DNA from: Sugiyamaella lignohabitans
Taxonomy: Eukaryota > Ascomycota > Dipodascomycetes > Dipodascales > Trichomonascaceae
DNA length: 64,000 nt
Direction of reading: 5' to 3'
Assembly: GCF_001640025.1 (NCBI RefSeq)
Contig: NC_031672.1
Location: forward strand, 3,100,001 to 3,164,000
Shown here piece after piece: positions 10,587 to 21,115 of the stretch. Below the pieces are notes generated by a model that searched no databases, had not been told where the DNA came from, and was given only the letters and a program-made list of their open reading frames with translations. Position 1 is the stretch's first letter, and every line of letters starts with the position of its first letter. Made by a program: the position numbers and the translations under genes.

Positions 10587-11615
10587 ATGGGGTCTGTGCA
10601 ACATTTAGCTGATGTTTCCGCTCAAGCGGATGCGACGAAGAGTGAAGACGTCCCAAAAAATAATGTAGCTCTAGTAGATGGATCAGAGACTGAAGATGAA
10701 CCATCTCCAGTACCAGACGATCTGGATTTAGATACCGACGACAATGACCATGACAATGAGCACTATGATATGACGACGACTATCACCAACAGGAGGAGCA
10801 GCCTCGTCGAATATGATGCTCCGGCCAATTCTCTTTATCAGGCCAAGAGCAATAGCTCTAACAATATCGATGGTGATATTACACACTGTTTGGAACCAGG
10901 ATTTCAACCGAAAAATGGAATCCACAGCAACAGAAGCACCAGTTCACGAGCAGTTTCGGGATCGCCCGTATTGAATACGTCATCTCCTATTGTCCGATCG
11001 CCTATGAAGTCGCCCAATAGCACTACAAAAACACTGCCTCCTATTGCACCTGGCTCACTAAAAATTTCCAAGCGAAGGAGATTGGAACCCATTTCGTCTT
11101 CTCCATTTCACATCCAAACAAGCGGAGGGGATACAGCGGACTCTCAGGGCAATCCCCCTTCATCCATTAGCCGAGAAGCCAACCGTAGCATCAACAATGG
11201 TATCCCATTTAATCAATCTACAATCACCCCCATAAAACAAAGATCATTTTCGAGTCCCCTAAAATCAGTAGGAAGGAGGACTCCATCACTACAGGACAGG
11301 CCAATACCAGTTCTTTCCCCACCTGCAACGGTTGAAGAGGAAGATGATACTCCTGATGGCAACCTTCTCACCACCTTGTCTGTCCCTTCAGTCTCATCTC
11401 ACAATAATCTTGATACGCAAAACTCTCCAGTCAAAAATACAACTGGTTTGAGTTTTGTTGAGACAGGAGCTGAAACGCCATCTTCGGACTCATCTGGATC
11501 CACATCCTTTACGCCCAACAAGAATGTACGATCTCCATTCGGGTCATCACCTCCTGCTGTGCGTAATAGAAGTGTCACAGTCCCAGCCATGTTGTCAAAA
11601 TCTAAAGACAGCTAG
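10587..11615 (+). CDS. Ser/Pro-rich protein of unknown function
   Basis: 342 aa from the first ATG at 10587; the longer frame begins at a TTG. No enzymatic or folded domain was recognised. The N-terminus is acidic (Asp-rich, about residues 35-65). The middle contains many Ser-Pro and Thr-Pro sites, including RSPMKSP, SSPLKS and RRTPS. The basic cluster KISKRRR (about residue 165) is a possible nuclear localisation signal. This composition is typical of disordered nuclear or cell-cycle substrates of proline-directed kinases, but that is inference from composition. The Whi5/Nrm1 GTB motif was looked for and not found. Codon-level openness over 1 kb and a normal intergenic context make it likely to be a real gene. 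Confidence 0.6.
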   Translation: MGSVQHLADVSAQADATKSEDVPKNNVALVDGSETEDEPSPVPDDLDLDTDDNDHDNEHYDMTTTITNRRSSLVEYDAPANSLYQAKSNSSNNIDGDITHCLEPGFQPKNGIHSNRSTSSRAVSGSPVLNTSSPIVRSPMKSPNSTTKTLPPIAPGSLKISKRRRLEPISSSPFHIQTSGGDTADSQGNPPSSISREANRSINNGIPFNQSTITPIKQRSFSSPLKSVGRRTPSLQDRPIPVLSPPATVEEEDDTPDGNLLTTLSVPSVSSHNNLDTQNSPVKNTTGLSFVETGAETPSSDSSGSTSFTPNKNVRSPFGSSPPAVRNRSVTVPAMLSKSKDS

Positions 11616-12688
11616 ACCATGGGTACCGCATAATGCGGTTATTCTTTACTATTTATTATTTCTATATCTTTTGCATCTCTTTATATATTTTACTTTACGT
11701 CATAATTTGCTTTTGCCGATTAATCAGGCCTCTCTCCTCCATTCTTCTCATTCTCTGCTAACATATTAGTCTAACTCAAGTACAATGGGGCTTCTGCTAT
11801 TGCTCAATTGTCGTTTTATATGAGATTACAAGTGAATTAGCCCGTCTAAGTTTCTTTAGCTACTCCAGTTACTCCTTCTGTTCTCAAGACTGAGGCTGTA
11901 GCTAAAACTACTACTACTACTACTACTACTGTTGCTGCTGACTCCTAGTACTCCTACTCCCCCAAGTCCAAAGAAGAAGTGAGCTTCTGGAAGACTACCT
12001 AGAGAATCACATATGGGTCAATTGTCTACTTTGATCTATACTGGATGGTCAATCTATGAGACCAGACACCTTAAAGAGAAGAATCTCCTGCTGATATCAC
12101 TAAGAAGACTCTGGTTATCCTTAGTTGTAGCTGGAGTCCAGTCTCACTTCGGAAGACTATCAACACTCCCAACGACAGTTTTGTTGATTTTTCTCTCAGA
12201 AACTCCTTCTTGCTCATCCTTTACTCTTCTTTGGCACCACCGATACTATTGAACACCGTTCTATCATGAGCCCATCCATGGTTGATTCGTATTAAGGAGT
12301 CTGATGTTACTTAACTACAAGATCGAAATCGCTTAGAATGACTATGAAAACCCAGAATGAATCCTATTTTCTCACTGTTCTTTTCGACTCCTGGTCGGAC
12401 CACCGTCTATCGAGCCAGCTCTGCCTATCACAGTCTCATTTTGACTAATTATTTTTTGGTGGCTGCTGAACTAAAAAACAAACAGTGCTTTGGCAGCAGC
12501 CAGTTTTGATCCCGCGGAGATGTCAGAAACGGAAGAACCTAGAAGCATATGCGGCTTTGATGTCTACATCGTGCGGCTCGAGATTACTAACAGGGGTCAG
12601 CATCTCTATAGAACTCGCCTGTCATATAAAAGCCAGTGGCGAAGCCATTCCATTTCTAACTCATAGAATTTAATTAAAGAATCACAGA
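11616..12688. other. 1.07-kb intergenic region with coding-like remnants
   Basis: The region lies between the Ser/Pro-rich gene and CUZ1. It contains an ACT trinucleotide run of about 8 units near 11907-11931 inside a short frame. That frame (11857-11949) reads as Thr/Pro/Val/Ala-rich protein and then stops. A second short open stretch lies around 12080-12267. Neither has a start codon or recognised homology. A 9-bp inverted repeat (TGGCTGCTG/CAGCAGCCA) lies at about 12461-12504. No intact gene was seen. Confidence 0.4.
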
Positions 12689-13711
12689 ATGACGACGATA
12701 GCTGAGAAATCACAGGGCCTATTAGATGTAGGTGAGCACTGTGCTCTATGCAATAAAATTGACTTTCTTCCGTAAGTACTTCAATCTTTCTGGTGTCATT
12801 CGTGGGGTAATATGATTTCAGATGCGAAGGTAATTCGGGCTACAAATCTGATTTTGGAACATGACATTTTTAGATAGTGCCAGACTCTATTCCACTGACT
12901 TGTGGGTACAGGATATTTTTCTCTATGCATCTGGAGCTGAGCCCATTACCAGAGACCTGAGTAGAAATATATTAAGGACAGATTAGCTAACAACATTTAT
13001 AGATTTAAATGTCACGAGTGTGAGAAAACATACTGTAATGAGCATAGAAAAGTCCAGGATCATGATTGTGTGCCTGTGAAAACAAAGACAGGTTCAGGAT
13101 CAAGTTCTACAAACCGAATTACATCATCTACTAGATTGGGGTCAACTCCAGCATCAAAGCAAGCTGTGGGAGCACCTCGTCTAGCAGCTGCTTCAGCTGC
13201 CAGTGACAGAGCTCGTAATACTAGCCAACCCACTAGTTCGAGTGGGGCCGGCAGTTCCAGCTCATCCACGTCTTCGACACCACCTGCATTAGAAAGACTA
13301 AAGTCATTATGGGCCAAGAAAACATCATCTTCCTCATCAAGTGGAGGAACTAGACCCAAGAAAGTGAATCCATTATTAGCATTAGCAGAACTCAAGAAGT
13401 CATCGAAGGGTGATGAGAAGATTCCTACTCAAAATAGATTATATTTCTATCTTGTTCGCCCTGCATCAGATACTCTAGATATATCTGGTAGGCCGACAAC
13501 TCGTCCTGAAAAGAAGTTGGCTGTTTTCTTCCAGAAAGATATGATTGTAGGAAGGGCTTTGGACAAGGCTTGCGAACTTCTGGCCATTACAAACAAGAAT
13601 AACACATCAAACGGCCATCGGTTAGGATTGTATGCCGGAGACGTGTTCATTGCATATAATCAAAAATTGTCCGACAGCATTAAAGATGGCATGACCATTA
13701 CCGTGAGATAG
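12689..13711 (+). CDS. CUZ1: AN1 zinc finger / ubiquitin-like protein Cuz1 (one intron)
   Basis: Cdc48- and proteasome-associated protein linked to arsenite and proteotoxic stress in yeast. Exon 1 is 12689-12771 and exon 2 is 13003-13711, giving 263 aa. The 231-nt intron (12772-13002) has donor GTAAGT, a GCTAAC branch and acceptor ATAG. Splicing joins DFLP to FKCHEC and completes a canonical AN1 finger: C18, C21, C31, C34, C39, H42, H48, C50. A Ser/Thr-rich linker (about 60-150) precedes a C-terminal ubiquitin-like domain (about 165-263) that ends in TITVR. The size matches the 274-aa yeast protein. The intron includes two further AG...GT stretches that could be skipped cryptic exons, but including them would break the zinc finger. 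Confidence 0.92.
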
Positions 13712-13771
13712 ATCCAGTTGAGTAGTTCCAGTTGCATAGCATTAAATGGGTTGATGCTCTTTAGAATGACT

Positions 13772-15060
13772 TCAAGGTGCCTCACCGATTTGGAGAAGAT
13801 CTACTAGAGAATCTGTATAAGAGTTTCCTGATTGAAATATAGTAGAAGGACTGTCTAACACGCGCGACACAGCTTGGTCATCAGCTTCAAGTGTTCCATA
13901 TGGGCGCATGCCACAAATATATGCGATAAAGGAATGATAGGCCTCTACAGTGTTGTCTTCGAGGATAGCAGAGTGAAGAATCTTACACTGACCTTGAGAC
14001 ATTTCTGATATTTGCGTTATATCTCTAAATGTAAAGATGTCACACGACCGAATGTCAAGTAGGGATAGAGTTTGAGGTTGATAGCCTGGAACGTGGCGAT
14101 TCTTGTCGTTTAGTTGCATTTGTTTAGATATGTAGATTTTAATCCATTCCGGTTGTAATGCATTCGTACGAATTTTAAGATGGTTGAGGCTACTCGGTAG
14201 CTCTTCTAATAACTGCTCCAGTACAAAACTACTGATATTGAAAAGTCTTGTCAGAATTAAAGTGCGTAAGCGGCAACACGATCTAGCAATGAATAACAAC
14301 TGAGAATCCGATAGCAAAGTATCCGTTAAGTTGAGATAGACGAGGTTCTGTCCGACAGCTTCGAAAGTTCTGTAGAATATGGGTTCTGTTAACTCTGCCA
14401 TCTTACGAGGAACTAAGATCTGCGTTTTGATTGAGAGGTTGACTATTGTATTGGGAAGATCCTTCAGATATGAAAAAGTGGAGGCTTCGTCCATGAACCA
14501 GGAAACAGCTACATGGAACGACACTAGATTAGGACTAGATTTGGAAAGGCGGATTATGGGAGAGAGGTATCGAAGACTTTCACACGGGTCAATAACTAGG
14601 CTCCTTACTTTGGAAAGTTTCCTTTGTGCAATTTCTAGACGAAGCCAGCTCGTGTTGCTGGATGTTCCAATAACAGGCGAAGACGGTGGTGACGGTAAAA
14701 GAGAACCACTTAGCTTTTGATCCTGTAACGTTGAGTAATAAAATGGCGAACAGTGTCCTATATCATCTTCGTCAGCACCTTCTCCTTCATCATTCTCATC
14801 ATGAAAGTACTCCCATATTTCGCGAATAAAAGAGGGTCTTAAATCAGATAACCGGACAATACTACCGAGATGATCTTGATTTCCAATCTGATTCAACTAG
14901 TTCCAGTGGTTAGTACTTCGTTACAACACGAAATCAAAGCGATATTCGACTGGATACTCACTCTTCTGCTTAAAACCATACAGTTTACAAGATCATCAAG
15001 AGGCAAGTAGCCAAATATGACGGTTAGAATTTCCGTCGGAAGCTCATTGATAGACGGCAT
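13772..15060 (-). CDS. F-box protein of unknown substrate (one intron)
   Basis: Probable substrate-recognition subunit of an SCF ubiquitin ligase. Exon 1 is 15060-14962 and exon 2 is 14896-13772, giving 407 aa. The 65-nt intron (14897-14961) has donor GTGAGT, the consensus branch TACTAAC, and acceptor CTAG. The open frame of exon 2 otherwise starts at a TTG. Residues 4-38 (INELPTEILTVIFGYLPLDD then LVNCMVLSRR) form a typical F-box. The remainder has leucine-rich helical stretches (about 90-300) resembling degenerate leucine-rich repeats, for example around NLVYLNLTDT and RLRTLILTRL. The substrate is unknown. It converges with CUZ1 only 60 bp away. Confidence 0.75.
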
Positions 15061-15685
15061 GATGGCTGGGGCTGTGAGCAACTAACAGGTTAAACCAGTC
15101 TGGAAAATAATAAATAATTTCACGACAGTCCAGCACTGCGTTTCCCTGTTATGGTGTAATATGTAGCACGTATAAAGTTTTGATTACGCGAACTGTTGTT
15201 GTTGACCACAAGCAGACATAAATGAAAACATACATTAAGGAATGTATGATAAAGCTACAATTGCATGGATCGGCATTCTATCTTGTGACTGAAAACAAAC
15301 GGCTGATAAATACGCCGGTCTCATCCAGGCCAGCCAATAGTAAACTAGAACCCAATCCTGAATAGCAGGTTGTTCGTAGACTTGTATGTTATTATGGGCT
15401 TTAAAATCAGCCCTTTTTTTTTGTTTTGTCAATTTGTGATTGTCGCTTATCGACGCATATGGGCGTTATTTGAAGTATACAGGTGTCTGCCTTGATCATG
15501 CAAGATTATGCAGAACAAGTTAGATAGGCTTAATATTTAACTTTTTTGAACCCGCAAAAACAAATCTATTAAAATAGTTGAATTATATTAAAAATTAGGG
15601 ATAAATGCTCGACATTTTATATAATTTCATTCCCTACCCTCTTTTCCCCCTGTTTTCTAGTACTTCAGTTCTGTATATATATCTA
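15061..15685. other. Intergenic: CxC-protein 3' flank / F-box promoter
   Basis: 625 bp between two same-strand genes. It is AT-rich, with a T9 run near 15415. No gene or repeat worth naming was seen. Confidence 0.5.
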
Positions 15686-16773
15686 TTAGTTCAAAGTTGA
15701 GGCCGACGAGGATTTCTCGCTACCATCCTGACCCAGTCGGATCCATTTTTCGTTCTCACCATCAATATCTGAATCGATATCTGCTTGGCCACATAGACAT
15801 GTCTTTGGCCTCGATCCATTAGCTTTGTATCGTTAGTTTGTCAAAATACACATCAGGAAACAGCCTACAGTGTACCTACCTTGATCATTGCATCCACAGG
15901 TGCAAGCGGCATCACAAGAGCATGTATTATCACTGGTCATCGAGTGTCCGGAGATTTGCCTAGAGGATGATTTACTGCGGTGTTTAAATACTGAAATAAT
16001 TGGTTAGCAGGTTCAAAAAACATGTGCAGGGTCAACGCTTTTAAGACACGGCAGCTGAGAAATGAAACTAATGGAGAAACTGCGAAGCCCCAGAATACAT
16101 TATGTGACTCTTGGACAAATAATCGGCATTGGCACAAGACGATGGGTTGCTGAATATAACTGCGACCAAGAAACTCTGCACGGGCTTTTCCAATTAGAAT
16201 CTGGAATGCTGTGGTAATGAGCTATTGAGAAGCTAAAAGTTTCAGAAGTCATCAGGCCAATAGTTTATACTTACTCCTCCCTCCTTGGCAACGTTCTATA
16301 TCTTCTCGACGATGTACACGGCCATGGCATCCACTGGACTGTGACATCTGACTCGAGTCTTGTTCTCTTCCAACTACTTTCAGAGTTGTCTCCTTGAAAT
16401 CACCCAGTGACTTGCCAAATTCATGAACAGTCTTTTCCAAAATACTAATTTTGGCTGCTAGAACGTCAAGCTCTTTACAACAGGTTTGACCGGGGTGACT
16501 ACTCACACCACTTTTGGATGAATTTTTATTGAGTTCGCTAGGATCATGAAGATGCTGATACTTGGCGGCAGCCAGACCGATCTCTCGAAAATGCTGCTCA
16601 ATGGCATCCACTTCTACATATTCCTCCTTGTTCATTGCTTGTTTGATTTTATCCAACGTACAGCGTAAAGCAGTATTCTCTAATTTAAGCCATTGTGGGT
16701 CGGCAGGCGAAGGGCAAGATGAGTCTTGCTGCTCCTCCGTCCTGTCAAACATATCTTGGTATGTATAGCACAT
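15686..16773 (-). CDS. Coiled-coil protein with C-terminal CxC cysteine cluster (two introns)
   Basis: Not recognised as a known family. Model: exons 16773-16275, 15990-15880 and 15822-15686, giving 248 aa. Intron 1 (15991-16274, 284 nt) has donor GTAAGT, a GCTAAC branch and acceptor TTTCAG. Intron 2 (15823-15879, 57 nt) has donor GTAGGT, an ACTAAC branch and an AAAG acceptor. The joined frame stays open through both junctions. Residues about 25-75 and 115-150 are helical, the second being coiled-coil-like (VLAAKISILEKTVHEFGKSL). Residues 172-183 are Ser/Arg-rich. Cysteines C190, C192, C196, C198, C200, C212 and C214 form CxCx3CxCxC...CxC. The spacing recalls copper-thiolate clusters of metallothioneins and of the C-termini of copper-responsive regulators. 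No N-terminal copper-fist is present. Metal binding is inferred only. Confidence 0.6.
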
Positions 16774-17904
16774 TGTACAGTATAGTCCAGGAAGCGCCGA
16801 GTTATTTTCGGAACCTTTTGAATAACAATAATCAAAATACCCATAATCTATTCCATCTACTAGCCGTATGGGTGTCTTGTGATATCAGATATCTAACAGT
16901 TTGATCTTATATTCTCCCGTGCATCCCCCATCATGAAATGAGCTTGGCACAGCTCAATAGTGCTCTCTTAGATGATTATCATCTGTAATTTCAAAAGTAT
17001 AACTAATTTTTGCACACTGTTCTACAAATAATCAGCTAGAACGAAATATCTTTACACTAGAGAAACCCAACTTCGTCGGAATTCACCATAGTGTGAGCTA
17101 TATCTATATCCTGTGGTATATTGTGGTGCAGTTCGCCAGCCGCTTAAATAGTATTTTTGGCTGGCACATGGAGGATGCTGATGCATACAAGCGTCTTGAA
17201 TAATATCCCCATACGATAGGGTTTAATGGTATTTCCGGAGTTCAGCTCGTGCAATAAAGTCCCAGAAGAACTGTCCAGACGAAAAGCTCAAATAGACCGG
17301 ACATTCATGAGTCTGGATAATGCAATTTCAATGCACAGTGTGAGTGAACTGATGCAAGTGAACTGATGCAAGTGAATTGATAAGACTGGCAGGAGTACGC
17401 ACTTGAATTTCCTGTCTGTGGTGTTCAGAGCCATGTGATCAAGTTGGAAAAAAACATAATATCTCTATCTCAAGATCAAAAGAAAGCGATAAATAAAATT
17501 TTCCAAAATCTACTTGCTTTTCATATTTAATGTTAGAACAAACGGCAGAGGCACTGGGAGTAAATCATACATATATGCTCTGGTTAACTATTTAGTACTT
17601 CTCAAGTTTTCAGTGAATCCTTTAGTATTAAACAGCTTTTGGAGAGCTCAAAATTTCCTAGCTGAACATGAAAATTTAATTCTCTTAGGAGAAGAGAAAA
17701 TAAGAAAGAGTTAACAATTGAATAAATATTCCTCAATAGTGAGAGTTAATTATGGGTTACCCGGATATGGAGACATGAAATGCCTTTAAACGGGTAAACC
17801 TATCTATGCCTAAAACAGACTTAACCTTATATACTGGAAGATTTTATACAATAATACCCCGCCTTGCTCTAGATCATCCCAACCCGCTGGAATCGCTATT
17901 CATT
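16774..17904. other. Divergent intergenic region CxC-protein / TIM21
   Basis: 1.1 kb of AT-rich DNA between divergent genes. It contains a 14-bp direct repeat (17344-17381). A TATATA-like box at about 17827 lies 80 bp upstream of the preferred TIM21 start. No other gene was recognised. Confidence 0.5.
17344..17381. repeat. 14-bp direct repeat, 2.7 copies
   Basis: The unit GTGAACTGATGCAA occurs perfectly at 17344-17357 and 17358-17371, followed by a partial third copy GTGAATTGAT. It lies in the divergent promoter region between the CxC-cysteine protein and TIM21, so it could be a clustered regulator site or a simple slippage product. Confidence 0.6.
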
Positions 17905-18669
17905 ATGTTTCCGCTAGCAAGATTATTAGCGCCTCGAATGGGCTCAAGGTCAATTTATAAACTGAGTAATATTGCAATTATCAATTCAAAAACATTCAGT
18001 GCTTCTCCTGTCCAAAAGCTTAATGGGAAGCCCATTAGTCACAGATCATTTACAGCTATGCGATCTATACTAAATACTGCATCATCCACAGCTTCATCTT
18101 CGTCTTCAGCCAAGTCGAAAGCCAACACTATCCCTCTAACTACTCGTATATCGAGTGCGTTTTCATTTATTTTTGCATCAGGACTGGTGATTGGCGGTAT
18201 CGGCTTAACAGGAATTGTAATTTATTATTTTGTAAATGATATTTTACTGCCTACTAGCGACGTTCAAATCTTTAACAAGGCATTTTCGATAATAGAAAAG
18301 GACCCTCAGTGTCAGAAATTATTAGGCGGATCGAAGATTAAAGCATATGGCGAAGAAACGTCAAGCAAGTGGGGTAACCGAAATAGACCAATTGCCAGTC
18401 GAAGAGGGATGGATGGCCGTGGTCTAGAGCATGTGTTAATGCATTTCCATGTTAAGGGAGATATTGCCGAAGGCGTGGCCCGTTTAGAAATGATTGAAAG
18501 TGGTGAAAAGTCATCACTGGGTATTGGTAAATTTGACTTCAGATACTTAGTGGTCGAGGTGCCAGGTAGTCCGCGTGTTTATTTGATTGATAACTCGAAC
18601 AAACCCAAGGCAAAGGATCCCAATGCTGGATTTTTAGGTGTTAGATGGGGTCCTAAGAAAGATGTATAG
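17905..18669 (+). CDS. TIM21: Mitochondrial import TIM23 complex subunit Tim21
   Basis: Inner-membrane subunit of the presequence translocase; its intermembrane-space domain contacts TOM (Tom22) and couples TIM23 to respiratory complexes. The preferred start at 17905 gives 254 aa with a presequence MFPLARLLAPRMGSRSIYKL. An in-frame upstream ATG at 17806 would add 33 residues, but a TATA-like box (about 17827) lies between the two. The Ser/Ala-rich presequence ends near residue 75. One transmembrane segment lies at about 93-116 (FIFASGLVIGGIGLTGIVIYY). The conserved Tim21 domain follows, from LPTSDVQIFNKA to the C-terminus (LGVRWGPKK). Length fits the family. Confidence 0.93.
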   Translation: MFPLARLLAPRMGSRSIYKLSNIAIINSKTFSASPVQKLNGKPISHRSFTAMRSILNTASSTASSSSSAKSKANTIPLTTRISSAFSFIFASGLVIGGIGLTGIVIYYFVNDILLPTSDVQIFNKAFSIIEKDPQCQKLLGGSKIKAYGEETSSKWGNRNRPIASRRGMDGRGLEHVLMHFHVKGDIAEGVARLEMIESGEKSSLGIGKFDFRYLVVEVPGSPRVYLIDNSNKPKAKDPNAGFLGVRWGPKKDV

Positions 18670-19349
18670 GCTAGCTACGAGTTATAGCTACCAGTTCATA
18701 TTATGATATTCTCCGGGGTTGGGCTATATGGAATTGTTGGGAATGATCAAATAATGTCTTGGACCCGATAAAAACGTTGAAAATCATATCTGGCTCTTGG
18801 AGATCCCACCTTTCTCTATCTAAAAGTTTCAGTCTTGGTGGATTGGACAGCTTTATATCACTACCACATTGGATTGAACAGCTTTATACCACAGCTACTG
18901 GACCTATCTTGCAAAAGTTGACCAGTGAGCTAATACTATTCAATAGTTTGTGACTAGATACGTTGAAATTAAACTTCTGAACCTATACATTTGGTAATTT
19001 AACAATTTAATCCACTTCGGATCTAAGATAACTCCATAAGCCTTTTAACGAAATAATGGTATTTAATACTGATTAGCAGTTATTTGAGAATGTGAAACTT
19101 CACAACACTGTGTAAGTGAAAGCATCGGTTACACAGTCTTGCCACATTAAACCTTACGTTTTAACTTAAGTTAGAATGTCATTATGTCATTCTAGTAGTC
19201 TCCCGTGAACTAGAAGCAAATCAGATCTAGGGCTGGGCCCCAGACTCCGATAACCGACGACCCGAATGATAATACATGAAACATGATGAATTAATATGTA
19301 CAAATGGAAAATACTGGTGATCTCTTTAAACACATGTTGAACGTTAAGT
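18670..19349. other. Convergent intergenic region TIM21 / MNP1
   Basis: 680 bp between convergent 3' ends, long for this window. It contains a 19-nt imperfect direct repeat (TGGATTGGACAGCTTTATA at 18839-18857 and a one-mismatch copy at 18870-18888, period 31). A short GC patch at 19231-19248 (GGCTGGGCCCCAGACTCC) could be a decayed piece of the GC-rich element family. No gene was recognised. Confidence 0.4.
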
Positions 19350-19871
19350 CTACTCCAAGACGATCTTACCACCAACAGCCTCTATGGTCTCCTTGATCTT
19401 TTCAGCGTCCTCCTTGGGAACATTCTCTTTAAGTACTTTAGGTGCGCTCTCGACGAACTTCTTGGACTCGACCAAACTCAATCCCAACAGAGTCTTGACC
19501 TCCTTGATAATCTTTGGTTTGGCCTTGGCATCAAATGATTCTAACTTAATGTTGAAGATAGTCTTCTCTTGAACAGGCTCAGGAGCCTCCTCTTCAGCAG
19601 CAGCAACAGGAGCAGCAGCTGGGGCAGCACCTCCAGCTGGGAAAGAAATATCTGGAATATTCAATCTTGACTTTAATTCACTGACAAGAGCAGAGGTTTC
19701 GAGGATAGTCAACTCGGAGATCTGGTCGACAATAGCAGTGATCTTGGGGTTGACTGGGGTAGCAGGAGCAGCGCTTGAGTTCATTCTCACGCTAGCAATG
19801 CTAGCAGGGCGCACACTGCGCACTCCACTTTTCAAAATGCTGGATCTCGTACACAAACGGAGGACAGACAT
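19350..19871 (-). CDS. MNP1: Mitochondrial ribosomal protein bL12m (Mnp1)
   Basis: Mitochondrial homolog of bacterial L7/L12, the stalk protein of the large subunit that recruits translation factors. 173 aa. Residues 1-35 form a basic, Ser-rich presequence (MSVLRLCTRSSILKSGVRSV). The N-terminal dimerisation helices (about 45-75) are followed by an Ala/Glu/Pro hinge (about 80-105). The globular L7/L12 C-terminal domain (about 106-173) ends in VGGKIVLE, a family signature. Single exon. It is divergent from RPB9. Confidence 0.95.
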   Translation of the reverse strand: MSVLRLCTRSSILKSGVRSVRPASIASVRMNSSAAPATPVNPKITAIVDQISELTILETSALVSELKSRLNIPDISFPAGGAAPAAAPVAAAEEEAPEPVQEKTIFNIKLESFDAKAKPKIIKEVKTLLGLSLVESKKFVESAPKVLKENVPKEDAEKIKETIEAVGGKIVLE

Positions 19872-20399
19872 TTTTTGTCGTTTTTGTTCGGTGTTTTATG
19901 CTATTGTTTATCACGAACAGTTTCGGATGATTTCTGGTGATGCGTATGAAAAAGTTGCACGGTTTAGATATTGAAAAATTCCATCAGCCGTACGTCGATA
20001 CTTCTCGGTGCAAGGGCTGTGAGAAGGCGCTACTCTTACAAGCGTTTCTACAGAAGTGAAATATTCTATAATTGGTGAGAAGTTGTCTTTAGTGGTTAAA
20101 TTAGTAATTAGTAGTTTTTGGATATGTTTATTAGCAGCTGATTAGTATATTTTATGAGAGAAAAACGGCCGTACCGGTGCTTGGTAATTGAAACAGAGAT
20201 GCGGCTTAAGCCGCATTTCTATCTAGTTCTAGCGAAATGTGGTGAAGCTGATTTGTAGTTTATCAATAGACACCTGGCTGCTGAACTGTTTCATATTTCA
20301 CTCTTTACGTTAATCAGATAATCTTCCTTTTTTGCATATTTATTAAAAGTTCTTATTTTGTTTTTGGTACAGTTTTCTCTTTAATTTATTTATTTCACA
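19872..20399. other. Divergent intergenic region MNP1 / RPB9
   Basis: 528 bp holding both promoters. It includes an 18-bp perfect palindrome at 20199-20216 (ATGCGGCTTAAGCCGCAT), about 185 bp upstream of RPB9. No gene was seen. Confidence 0.5.
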
Positions 20400-20889
20400 A
20401 TGGCATCTTTCAGATTTTGTCTAGAATGGTGAGTATTTACATGAAAAGATGGTCCATGTCGTAGGTGGTGTTGGACTCAGCTTCCATTTAGTTCGACGAG
20501 GAATCGTGGGGATTTCACTTGAGTCGTAAAACCATAATCGCAAATGATGAGAGAAATGGTCTAACATAAACAGTAATAACATGTTATATCCTAAGGAGGA
20601 TAAAATTAACCAACGACTGCTGTACTCGTGTCGTAACTGCGACTATACGGAAATTGCTGATAATGCCAAGATTTTCCGTAATGAACTGTCATCAGCGATT
20701 GGAGAAACAGCTGGTGTAACCCAAGATATCGGTTCCGATCCAACGTTGCCACGGTCAGATAAAGAATGTGGAAGGTGTCATGAGAAAGAGTGTGTCTTCT
20801 TCCAAAGTCAGCAGCGAAGAGCAGAGACTACAATGGTGTTATTTTATGTTTGTTTGTCATGTGGTAATATTTTCCGGTCTGAGGAATAG
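20400..20889 (+). CDS. RPB9: RNA polymerase II subunit Rpb9 (one intron)
   Basis: Small zinc-binding subunit of RNA polymerase II that affects start-site choice, fidelity and transcript cleavage with TFIIS. Exon 1 is only 29 nt (20400-20428, MASFRFCLE plus two bases). The intron is 20429-20573 (145 nt, donor GTGAGT, TCTAAC branch, acceptor CAG). Exon 2 is 20574-20889. The product is 114 aa. The join recreates FRFCLECNNMLYP. Both zinc ribbons are complete: C7, C10, C29, C32 and C75, C78, C103, C106. The linker [20 protein letters not shown] is nearly invariant in the family. The protein ends shortly after the second ribbon, slightly shorter than S. cerevisiae (122 aa). Confidence 0.97.
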
Positions 20890-21115
20890 TTTGGCGTTGG
20901 TCGTGAGATATCAAGCGGTCAAACGTGAAAAAGAAGTGTACTTTAGATAATATATTTATAAAAGTGAATTAAGGAATGAACTAATAAAAAATAGAAATGA
21001 AACTAAAAGTGATTAATAAGAATTTGTTTAAAAAAGTCAGGCGAACATTTTAAAAAAAAGTAAGATAGGAAAGAGTTCGCCCGAGAATTCGGCTAGTTAT
21101 ACTAACTAACTGTGT

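Noticed and set aside
12461..12504. Inverted repeat with CAGCAGCCA arms considered as a tRNA gene
   Set aside because: No T-loop GTTCRA sequence and no cloverleaf could be drawn.
12838..12931. Two AG...GT-bounded stretches in the CUZ1 intron as extra exons
   Set aside because: Including either breaks the AN1 zinc-finger spacing that direct splicing from 12771 to 13003 restores exactly.
18759..18953. 64-codon frame in the TIM21/MNP1 gap
   Set aside because: It begins at TTG, contains an internal direct repeat and has no recognisable features.
19231..19248. GGCTGGGCCCCAGACTCC as another GC-rich element copy
   Set aside because: Only 18 bp with a different core and no hairpin partner; too short to call, possibly a decayed fragment.
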